A stretch of DNA of 64,000 nucleotides from Fontivivens sp964399735. Lineage in GTDB: Bacteria > Zhuqueibacterota > Zhuqueibacteria > Residuimicrobiales > Krinioviventaceae. Shown here piece after piece: positions 54,504 through 62,214 of the stretch (the first letter of the stretch is position 1; every line of letters starts with the position of its first letter). Where the stretch lies: assembly GCA_964399735.1 (NCBI GenBank), contig CAYNSO010000004.1, positions 1-64,000 on the forward strand. The letters are read 5' to 3'. The position numbers and the translations under genes were made by a program. The notes under the pieces were generated by a model. That model was not told the DNA's origin and did not search any database. It saw only the letters and a program-made list of their open reading frames with translations.

Positions 54504-55529
54504 TTACAATGCCTGGGAAAATAATTCTTTGTACTTGTTGTCGGCTTTTAATTTATCCAGCAGTTGAATTTCAGCATTCTGCTGTTTGTTGGCGGCCAAT
54601 TTGCGGCCAAGGGCTTCTTTAATTTCATCAAAAGGTTTGTCTTCTTTATTACGAGCAACCACCTGCACAATATGGTAGCCGTAACGGGTTTCTACCAGGT
54701 CACTGATAGCGCCTACCGGCAAATTAAAGGAAGCATCTTCAAAGGGTTGTACCATCTGGCCGCGTTCGAAATTTTCATATAAACCGCCATTATCTTTGGA
54801 GCCGGGATCTTCAGAGTATTCTTTTGCCAGGGATGCAAAATCCTCACCGGCGCGGGCTCTGACAAGAAGCGCTTCCATCGTTTTGCGGATTTCTTCTTTT
54901 TCCGCGTCGGTTTTTTCACTGGTCATCATTAAAATATGGCGAACTGTTGCATATTTGTCTTTATTGTATTCTTCAAGCAATTCCTGTTCAGTGGGCTCCA
55001 TATCCTTGTAAACAACCTGATCCAGATATTCTTTGATCAACATACTTTGCCGGACATCTTCAATAAAATACTCTTTGGTAAGGCCCAATTGAGCATTGCG
55101 TTCATCAAATTTATCTTCACCGCCGGCCTGGGCATAGTATTTTTCCAGCAAGGCATTTAGTGAATCTTGAGAAACCTCAATATTCTTTGCATCTGCATCC
55201 TGTACCAATAGTTTCTTTTCCGCCATGTATTGGGAGGTTCCTCTGATCAATTCGTTGACATTGCTGCTATCCAGGGCATCCATATTGCTGGCGTATCTTT
55301 TTAAACGTGCATATATAAAAGGCATAATTTCGTAAGAATAGACATTAAAATTTTTAGTGCTGACCAGAGCGACAGCTTTTGATGGATTTAGCGCCGGTAC
55401 TTTTTCTGCCAGAGTGTTAAAGAATTGGTATTCAATTGAATCTGCTGCATAGGGAGGAGGCGGGGTTTTTTGACCGCAACTCATCGCAAAAACAAACATC
55501 ACAGCAATAATGATTAGCATTTTTTTCAT
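54504..55529 (-). CDS. parvulin-type peptidyl-prolyl isomerase lipoprotein
   Basis: 341 residues. The N-terminal signal ends in 'FAMSC' (Cys18, lipoprotein). Residues 20-185 form a SurA-like helical chaperone region, and residues about 195-305 a rotamase (parvulin) domain with the marks 'VRHILMMTSEK', 'FASLAKEYSEDPGSKDNGG' and 'VETRYGYHIVQV'. It would help fold outer-membrane or secreted proteins in the periplasm, which fits the many large exported proteins in the window. It has a good terminator. Confidence 0.92.
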   Translation of the reverse strand: MKKMLIIIAVMFVFAMSCGQKTPPPPYAADSIEYQFFNTLAEKVPALNPSKAVALVSTKNFNVYSYEIMPFIYARLKRYASNMDALDSSNVNELIRGTSQYMAEKKLLVQDADAKNIEVSQDSLNALLEKYYAQAGGEDKFDERNAQLGLTKEYFIEDVRQSMLIKEYLDQVVYKDMEPTEQELLEEYNKDKYATVRHILMMTSEKTDAEKEEIRKTMEALLVRARAGEDFASLAKEYSEDPGSKDNGGLYENFERGQMVQPFEDASFNLPVGAISDLVETRYGYHIVQVVARNKEDKPFDEIKEALGRKLAANKQQNAEIQLLDKLKADNKYKELFSQAL

Positions 55530-55720
55530 TTAATGTGCTCCTGTTTTAAATAGGATTTGTTAGTAGTTTGTTATTAAATTAAGAAAAATTATTGAAATTC
55601 CCTACTTTTTTTTTGATACCACCGGCTTTACAGAGATCACTATTAACATTCCGCGCGAATCTTTTTTAAACCAATCCTGAAAAGCCTTGTTATCTGTTCG
55701 GTCAGAAGTTATTCAGGCAA

Positions 55721-55738
55721 ACCCGGTTTTCACCGGGT
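55721..55738 (-). terminator. hairpin after the DUF4380 gene
   Basis: A 6-bp stem ACCCGG / CCGGGT with a 6-base loop lies 17 bases past the stop codon on the minus strand. There is no long T run. Similar small CCCGG hairpins occur at 32737 and 60711. Confidence 0.45.
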
Positions 55739-55754
55739 CTGCTTTACATATTAT

Positions 55755-57320
55755 TTATTTCATAAGCAGCATTTTGCCGACCTGTTCACCGGAATCGCTC
55801 TGCAAGCGATACATGTATACACCGCTGGCCAGATTGCCGGCATTGAATTGATAATGATGCGTGCCGCTATTGAGAACGCCATTAACGAGCAGGGCAATTT
55901 CTTTGCCGGTAATATCATACACGGCAAGCCGGGTTTTTCCGGCAACCGGTAATGAAAATTCTATGGTTGTAACCGGATTGAACGGGTTGGGATAGTTCCG
56001 GCTCAATGAAAATTTCAACGGCGTTTCGTTGTTGCTCACGTTAATGCCTGTTATCAGGGCAGAATAGTCCACCGATTCCAGCGCTCCTAGTTTGTTGCCA
56101 TTGGTATCGTAAAGCCAAACCTCTACCCTGGTTACAGCGCCTTGCGGAGGAGAAAATGTTTCCGTTAGTTGAAAAGTTTCCAGTGGGGTAACATTGTAAG
56201 GGGAGCCCTGTTCCAATACCTGGTCGCCATCGAGGTAAACGAGCCGGGCAGTTCCTGTATGGAAAACACCATAAACTGCATACAAAACCCCGGAGCCATT
56301 GTTATACAGTTTGGTTTTGATTGCCCCGACATTGTTGACGTCAACTATCGGGCCGTCCACTTTGGCAGCCCACCAGTTCTCAGTAAACGTATATTCGCCA
56401 CCATTCGCCGGCAAAGCCATAATCGGGCTAACTACTTCAACTTCCAGGTATTCACTGTCAATCCACACCTCAACATGTGCTCCCTGATCCGGATACTCGG
56501 CGCCCTGGTAAATTGTAAAGGTTTTTGCATAGGTATAACCATCAAGTTCATCAACATAACATATCCACCCCCGGTCGGAATCGGCAAAGATTTTTTTCCC
56601 TTCATTTTTAAATTGCACGCCATAAATTCCAGGGGCAACCTCGCCAACCCAGGCAGTTGAATTATTATCCCACCGAACCCCGTCATCTCCCCAAATACTG
56701 TTTGGATTGATTGGAAAATAAACCCAAAAATTACTGTAATCCCTTTTCCCGGTATGCATAACACGCATTTGGGTAATATCCCACATACTCCAGCTTTGTT
56801 CAGTATTGCCTTTGTTAATTATCGTCTGGTCTACTTTTACACGGCTTGAGCCCTTGTATATTGTCATTATCCGTTTGAACTGTATATCGGGGGCGTCCCA
56901 TTCTTCTATGGGACTGGTAACTTGCAAAGATACCGAGTCCGGTTTGTTGGCAATTACTTTAGCCGTATAAAGACCATGGTCAAGATTCGGCGGAGGCGGC
57001 CAGTTCCAAATGCTTTGCGGCGCCGGCCAGTTTTTAAAACCGCCAAAATTAGGCCAGCTATTATCATTGAGAGGGGTATAAGTTTTTCCTGTTTCATTTT
57101 TATTGACATACATGGATGGGTGGCCGCCCAGATCGTATTGCATGGTTCGCGCTCCAATAGCTGGCACTGTTGCAATTGTTATCAAGTCGTTTTCCATGAC
57201 CCAGGCATCCCATCCCCAGCCCTGGTAATCAGCAGCTAATGTTACTTTAGTGGTATTGGCTAATGCAGATGTCAAGCCGGCAAATGCCAGGATAATCAGG
57301 AAATATATTGTTTTATGCAT
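55755..57320 (-). CDS. DUF4380-type secreted protein with T9SS sorting domain
   Basis: About 521 residues. It has a signal peptide, then a beta-sandwich of the galactose mutarotase/DUF4380 type (about 25-310: 'IATVPAIGARTMQYDLGGHPS', 'VDQTIINKGNTEQSWSMWDIT' in parts) with no catalytic set I can name. Next is a beta domain of about 100 residues, and a C-terminal sorting domain with 'LSRNYPNPFNPVTTIEF' near 450. DUF4380 proteins are thought to bind carbohydrates. Either of two adjacent ATG codons may be used; 57320 has AAAGGA at a good distance, whereas the frame's earlier ATG at 57341 has no ribosome binding site. Confidence 0.82.
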   Translation of the reverse strand: MHKTIYFLIILAFAGLTSALANTTKVTLAADYQGWGWDAWVMENDLITIATVPAIGARTMQYDLGGHPSMYVNKNETGKTYTPLNDNSWPNFGGFKNWPAPQSIWNWPPPPNLDHGLYTAKVIANKPDSVSLQVTSPIEEWDAPDIQFKRIMTIYKGSSRVKVDQTIINKGNTEQSWSMWDITQMRVMHTGKRDYSNFWVYFPINPNSIWGDDGVRWDNNSTAWVGEVAPGIYGVQFKNEGKKIFADSDRGWICYVDELDGYTYAKTFTIYQGAEYPDQGAHVEVWIDSEYLEVEVVSPIMALPANGGEYTFTENWWAAKVDGPIVDVNNVGAIKTKLYNNGSGVLYAVYGVFHTGTARLVYLDGDQVLEQGSPYNVTPLETFQLTETFSPPQGAVTRVEVWLYDTNGNKLGALESVDYSALITGINVSNNETPLKFSLSRNYPNPFNPVTTIEFSLPVAGKTRLAVYDITGKEIALLVNGVLNSGTHHYQFNAGNLASGVYMYRLQSDSGEQVGKMLLMK

Positions 57321-57661
57321 CATCTTTCCTTTCAATGCCATTCTGAATAACAGGTTATTATGTTCTCCCCCAAATTATTATACGGACAAGCAGCAGGAAT
57401 TCGCCAGTGATAAAAGTGAAATAATTGTAGAAATTATAACATTATTTTAAGGAAAGCAAGCACAAAAACAATAAAGGACACAGCCCATCAAGCCATTTAA
57501 TACGGCCATTCAAGCGATGGATGCGTTTGGTGCAACCGCCAAGAAACAGATCGGGGCGGTGTTTTTCGCAGAACAAACCGGGAAAGTCATGCAAAAATTT
57601 TCACGTCCTGTCAATTTTCAGCATTTGTTTTGTACGATAAATTGATGCAAGCCTCACCGGT
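57321..57661 (-). other. spacer, nothing recognised
   Basis: About 340 bases between the DUF4380 and pirin genes, with no gene, repeat or clear promoter. Confidence 0.35.
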
Positions 57662-58585
57662 TCACCGGCTATCCTTTGCCGATATTCTTAAAAATTTACC
57701 GTTCTGGAATTCGTCAAAAGCAATACGTAATTCTTCACGGGTATTCATAACAATAGGGCCATACCAGGCAATCGGTTCGTGCAGCGGTTTGCCGGAAATT
57801 AGCACAAAACGCACCGGGTCAGCAACAGTTGTAATAATAATATGATCGCCATTTTCAAAGATAACCAGGCTTTCGTTTTTAATCAGGCAGTTCCGTTGTA
57901 AATCCATATAGCCGGCGCCGATTTCCTGGCGGGCCCAGCAATCACTTTCCTTGTCGAATAAAGCGGCGCCACTGAGAACATAAGCAAAGGCAGTGTGGCT
58001 GTTTTTAACCGGGTGCGAAAAGGTGGTATTCGGGGGAATGGTAATATCAAGGTATTCCGGTTCAATCACCACATCCCGCACCGGGCCCGGCATGCCTTCT
58101 ATCATACCGCAAATGATCTTGATTTTTACTCCGGCCTGGGTGGTAATTTCCGGAATCGCCCCGCTTTTAATTTCACGGTAACGGGGATTGATCATTTTAT
58201 GGGCTGCAGGCAGGTTTGCCCAAAGCTGCAAGCCCCACATTGCGCCGTTTTTATCGCCCTGGGGCATCTCCTGGTGAATAATACCGCTGCCGGCGGTCAT
58301 CCACTGCACATCGCCGGGCTGGATAATTCCCTTGTTACCAAGGCTGTCGCCATGTTCCAGGCTGCCTTCCAGCATATAAGTGATGGTCTCGATGCCGCGG
58401 TGCGGATGCCAGGGGAATCCCGCCTGGTATTCATCGGGATTGGTAGAATGAAAGTCATCCAGTAGCAGAAAAGGATCGAGCAACTCCGGGTCACGGTTGC
58501 CGAAGGCTCTTTTCAGGTGCACTCCCGCGCCTTCCAGGGTTGGTATGCTTTTATAGACTTGATTAATTTTTCGGGTCTTGTCCAT
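57662..58585 (-). CDS. pirin family protein
   Basis: 307 residues, a bicupin. The N-terminal domain holds the metal-binding motif 'PWHPHRGIETITYMLEGSLEH' and 'GSGIIHQEMP', so iron ligands His and Glu are in place. The C-terminal cupin has 'SHPVKNSHTAFAYVLSG'. Bacterial pirins are tied to quercetinase activity or redox sensing; the substrate here is unknown. It is cytosolic. It is likely monocistronic, downstream of the unknown secreted gene on the same strand. Confidence 0.93.
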   Translation of the reverse strand: MDKTRKINQVYKSIPTLEGAGVHLKRAFGNRDPELLDPFLLLDDFHSTNPDEYQAGFPWHPHRGIETITYMLEGSLEHGDSLGNKGIIQPGDVQWMTAGSGIIHQEMPQGDKNGAMWGLQLWANLPAAHKMINPRYREIKSGAIPEITTQAGVKIKIICGMIEGMPGPVRDVVIEPEYLDITIPPNTTFSHPVKNSHTAFAYVLSGAALFDKESDCWARQEIGAGYMDLQRNCLIKNESLVIFENGDHIIITTVADPVRFVLISGKPLHEPIAWYGPIVMNTREELRIAFDEFQNGKFLRISAKDSR

Positions 58586-58744
58586 ATCAGCCTCTTTTTT
58601 AGTTATGTCGGTTTTTTAATAACTATAATCTGTAAAGTGAATTAACGTTGATGTTGTGTCGATTAATGACAAAAAAAATTGTTTTATTGTGTAAATGGAA
58701 TGGCTTGTATTTATATATTAACTGAAAGAAAAAGGATTTAAAAA

Positions 58745-59506
58745 TCAGATCGTAATAAAAGATGTAACCGATAGTCGGGTCCGTTCCGGGAAAGTAAAAT
58801 TTTTGATAAAGTTGAAATTCAAATGGATCTTTTTATAATAAGCGGCAACACCCAATTCATGATAACACCGGTTTGGATAGCTGGTGTTTAAATAAAAAAT
58901 TTGGCAGCCGGAAAGAGGCTGAAATGCCAGGTTTTTTTGTTTTGCATAATTGTTCTCATGTAGTATGGCTGAAATACGGCCATTAAAGGCTGAAAGGATA
59001 GCGATTCTGTCCGTATTGGAAAAGCGCAGCAACAAATTACCGCGTATTTTTGCCAGCCGGTACAACATATTCAACCCGGAAAGATTTGGAAAGATAAAAC
59101 CCATATTTCGTTTTGATAATTCCCGACGGCTGTATTTTAATGCTTCGCCGGCAATGCCGCCACCGACAGCTAGCAAAAAAATTTTGTTTTTACTCTCTTC
59201 GGGGTACATATTGATATCTTGAAACATTTGTGCTAATGATGAATAATTATCAAGATAGCGACCATGCCCCATAAAAGAGAGACGATTTAAATTGCGTTTG
59301 AGTATTATTTCACTACCCGGCAGGCTTTTGATTGGCAGCGCTTGTTTGCTGCCGGATGCTGGAAAAGGATTAGACTCGGAGGGATATACATTTGTGGTAT
59401 TGTTGACGACTAGCGCACTGTCGGCAAAAATATCGGCAAAAGCCGGGCAAAAAGGCAGGAAAGGAAAAATTGCAAGGACGAATAATAATTGTCGTATTCT
59501 ACCCAT
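58745..59506 (-). CDS. hypothetical secreted protein
   Basis: About 253 residues. It has a hydrophobic signal-like N-terminus ('LLFVLAIFPFLPFCPAFA'). The mature part has no cysteine cluster and contains a glycine-rich patch 'LAVGGGIAGEALKY'. The last 70 residues alternate polar and hydrophobic positions and end in 'RTRLSVTSFITI', which could be beta-strands of a membrane barrel. No family is recognised. The frame is open from a TTG at 59524, but the ATG at 59506 has AAAAGGA eight bases upstream. Confidence 0.55.
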   Translation of the reverse strand: MGRIRQLLFVLAIFPFLPFCPAFADIFADSALVVNNTTNVYPSESNPFPASGSKQALPIKSLPGSEIILKRNLNRLSFMGHGRYLDNYSSLAQMFQDINMYPEESKNKIFLLAVGGGIAGEALKYSRRELSKRNMGFIFPNLSGLNMLYRLAKIRGNLLLRFSNTDRIAILSAFNGRISAILHENNYAKQKNLAFQPLSGCQIFYLNTSYPNRCYHELGVAAYYKKIHLNFNFIKNFTFPERTRLSVTSFITI

Positions 59507-59723
59507 AGTGCATATCCTTTTCAATTCTTGATGGATGTGCAGTGATTTATATCGCCCTGTTTCTGTTTGTTTATTATACTCTGCTTTTCATAACAAGTTC
59601 TGCCGATAATGAAAATAGCGCTAGAAAATAACAATTTTTAACAAAAAAATGTTCCCTTTGTCGATATATTGATTAAAATTATCTCTACATACCCCTGGTT
59701 GTCGGCAATATACAGCGCTGCAT

Positions 59724-60614
59724 TTAATGAAGAAAAAGCAAGGCTATGCCAATCACTGCAATCACTGCGCCGCCAACAGCTCGCAGGGATAGTTTGGTTT
59801 TGTAAACAATCACGATCATGGGTAAAATCAGCACCGGCACAGTAGCCAGCAGGGTTGAGGCAATACCGGTTTCGGTATATTTAATAGCCACAATAGAAAG
59901 CCAAACACCCAAAAAGGGCCCGAAAACAGCGCCGCCCAAAGTGATAAGCATAGTCCGGTTATTTTTGAGCGCCGGGATTATTTTATGGCGCTTGCCGGTT
60001 AGCAACATAACAATTGCCAGAACGATTGTAGCCGGCGCCATACGCAGTAATGTGGCCCCTAAAGGGGAGATACTATTTCCCAGCCCATATTTGGCAAGCA
60101 CAAGACCTGCTGCCTGCCCCAGGGCAGCTATCAAACCGTAGACAACCCCCTTGAATTTGGAGCCATTGGTTTGTTCCGCTACTACTTTTTCATTAATAAC
60201 CCAAAAAACACCAGATATGGTTATAAAAATTCCGGCAATAGCCAGCCATCCCAGCGTCTCTCCCAGGAAAATCCAGGCCAGGGCTGCGGTGACGGGCGGC
60301 GCAATCGACATCAATAACATGGTGCGGCGTGAGCCGAGGATATACAGGCTTTTGAATAATGCGCCATCGCCAATGACCAGGCCGACAATGCCGCTTATAC
60401 CCAGCCATAGATAATTACCGGAACTTGCGCCCATTGGAAAAAATTCGCCGGTGGAAATAAAATAGCTGACACTTAATAACAAAGTTGCCATAAAAAGTCG
60501 GATCAGATTGGTCATTGTTGCGCCAATCCGTTTGGTGGCAGACTCGAAAAGCAGAGAGCAGATTCCCCAAAAAAATGCGCCGGTTAAAGCAGCCAGTTCA
60601 CCGATATAGGGCAT
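59724..60614 (-). CDS. DMT-superfamily (EamA) transporter
   Basis: 296 residues with ten predicted membrane segments in two EamA repeats (about 5-140 and 155-295). Marks include 'ALTGAFFWGICSLLFESATKR' in the first and 'GLIAALGQAAGLVLAKYGLG' in the second. The family exports or imports metabolites such as amino acids or nucleotide-like compounds; the substrate is unknown. It is integral to the inner membrane. It is monocistronic, separated from nrdG by a repeat-rich spacer. Confidence 0.9.
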   Translation of the reverse strand: MPYIGELAALTGAFFWGICSLLFESATKRIGATMTNLIRLFMATLLLSVSYFISTGEFFPMGASSGNYLWLGISGIVGLVIGDGALFKSLYILGSRRTMLLMSIAPPVTAALAWIFLGETLGWLAIAGIFITISGVFWVINEKVVAEQTNGSKFKGVVYGLIAALGQAAGLVLAKYGLGNSISPLGATLLRMAPATIVLAIVMLLTGKRHKIIPALKNNRTMLITLGGAVFGPFLGVWLSIVAIKYTETGIASTLLATVPVLILPMIVIVYKTKLSLRAVGGAVIAVIGIALLFLH

Positions 60615-60888
60615 AGAAATTCCATGATTCTAAAGTATAATATTGATATAACGTCCGGGGGACGGTTGTTTTTCTACCGTCAAAATAGCAGAACACATTA
60701 TCCCTGCTGCCCCGGTTTTTTACCGGGTCAATAGCCAGCCGGTTCATGTAATTTCTATTCTGGCCGATAAATTTACAAAGAAATTTTTATAAAACATATT
60801 AAATTCTGGAAAGAATAAACAGCCCGGTGAAACAGACGCCGGATAGAGTTTGTGATCGCGCCGGGGCCAGGACCCAGAGCGAAAAAAG

Positions 60889-61098
60889 GGGCTGTATCAA
60901 AAGCCCAAAAATATAAAATAGGTTACAAGTATGAAAAAAAGCCCTTCTTGTCATTCCGAGGAGCGAAGCGACGAGGAATCTTTCGTATTTAACATATTGT
61001 AAAAACAAGATTTCTCGCTTCGCTCGAAATGACAAGTTTGTTATTTATACATTGTATTTTGAATGACCTTGTATAAATTGAGGCTTTTGATACAGCCC
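60889..61098. mobile_element. MITE-like element with 17-bp terminal inverted repeats
   Basis: GGGCTGTATCAAAAGCC (60889-60905) and GGCTTTTGATACAGCCC (61082-61098) form perfect 17-bp terminal inverted repeats around 176 bases with no gene. Inside is a second inverted repeat (CTTGTCATT at 60947, AATGACAAG at 61028) with GAGCGAAGCGACGAGG-type palindromic segments. The whole fits a non-autonomous miniature inverted-repeat element. No clear target-site duplication was seen. A one-mismatch copy of one end is at 39481. Confidence 0.7.
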
Positions 61099-61249
61099 TC
61101 TATAAAAGGGCACTGCCCCGGCTCGATCAATAAGTGTGGGCCACCAGGGGTATGGGTTTGCTATTAAGAAATGGCTATAACTTTGAACCTGACCGGGCAT
61201 TTGCACTATTTGCGGAGAGGTGAGCTACACTTTTTCATGCTCGTTAAAG

Positions 61250-61271
61250 ACAAGGGGCAAAAGCCCCTTGT
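61250..61271 (-). terminator. hairpin downstream of nrdG
   Basis: A perfect 9-bp stem ACAAGGGGC / GCCCCTTGT with a 4-base AAAA loop. It is about 255 bases past the nrdG stop on the minus strand, with no T run, so terminator function is uncertain. Confidence 0.4.
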
Positions 61272-61338
61272 TCCTGGGTAAGAAACCCTGGATCATTTTC
61301 CGCACCGGGATGGGAACCCCGGCGTGATCCGTGTTTAT

Positions 61339-61460
61339 CTGCGTCTATCGGGCGCAGCGGGCGCTAAATTAGCCGCAAATGAATGCGGATAGACGCAGCG
61401 GTCATCTGCTACGCAGCTAAACTTTGTAAAAACTTGCATAAATTCAGATGCGTAGCAGAT
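61339..61460. repeat. two nested palindromic repeats
   Basis: CTGCGTCTATC (61339-61349) pairs with GATAGACGCAG (61388-61398), and ATCTGCTACGCA (61404-61415) pairs with TGCGTAGCAGAT (61449-61460). Both arm pairs match perfectly (11 and 12 bases). Dispersed palindromic repeats or RNA stabilisers are possible. Confidence 0.55.
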
Positions 61461-61524
61461 TGATAATCCAGAGGGTACAGCCCGGTTTTGCATTTAGATT
61501 TTTAAAAAATAAAAACATTGCCCC

Positions 61525-62214
61525 CTAAAGCAATGGCGCCAATTCCGGTTCGGCCAGGTATCTTTGAAAATTCTGGATTTCCACATCCGTATACTGGGGG
61601 GAGTCGCGCAGATTGTCATCCAGTACTTTGACATCAAAGCTAAAATTTTGCAGCCGGTAATGGCTCGGATCACCGGCCAGATTTTGAATTTCCAGCAGGT
61701 CGTGAATTGTTAAAAATCGTTTTACTACCGTGGTGCGAAACATATAGGGCGCCCCGGAATTTTTGATAATTTCAATACTGTTACGAATATCGTCCAGCTT
61801 GACTTCGACGCCGCAGACCGCCGAATATTTTTCCAGCGGAGCTTTAATATCCATTGCAATATAATCCACCAGTTTTTCACGCAACAACTCGTTTAGAACC
61901 AGCGGTCTGCTGCCATTTGTATCCAATTTTACCAGGTAATCCATTTTTTTAATATCGCGGATAAAATCTGCTAAATCATTTTGCAAGGTTGGCTCGCCGC
62001 CGGTAATAACAATACCATCCAATTGCTGGCGGCGTTTTTCGAACAACTTGAACAAGTCAGGCAATGCCAGCAACTCGCCATATTGCTCCGGCAATACCAG
62101 TTCGGGATTATGACAAAACGGACAGCGAAAGTTGCATCCCTGGGTAAACACCACTGCCGATAGTTTTCCGGGGTAATCGATTAATGAAAATTTCTGTAAT
62201 CCGGCTATTTTCAT
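61525..62214 (-). CDS. nrdG: anaerobic ribonucleotide reductase activating protein
   Basis: 229 residues, a radical SAM protein. The cluster-binding CxxxCxxC is in 'GCNFRCPFCHNPEL' (about 25-38), with the SAM-binding 'VITGGEPTLQ' further on. It makes the glycyl radical on NrdD. It overlaps nrdD by four bases (ATGA), so the two are translated together. No terminator with a T run follows closely. Confidence 0.97.
   Translation of the reverse strand: MKIAGLQKFSLIDYPGKLSAVVFTQGCNFRCPFCHNPELVLPEQYGELLALPDLFKLFEKRRQQLDGIVITGGEPTLQNDLADFIRDIKKMDYLVKLDTNGSRPLVLNELLREKLVDYIAMDIKAPLEKYSAVCGVEVKLDDIRNSIEIIKNSGAPYMFRTTVVKRFLTIHDLLEIQNLAGDPSHYRLQNFSFDVKVLDDNLRDSPQYTDVEIQNFQRYLAEPELAPLL

Larger units (their letters stand above)
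60615..61524 (-). other. 910-base spacer rich in palindromic repeats
   Basis: No gene recognised. It holds a small CCCGGT/ACCGGG hairpin (60711-60727), the MITE-like element (60889-61098), a terminator-like hairpin (61250-61271) and two long-arm palindromes (61339-61398 and 61404-61460). Confidence 0.55.
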
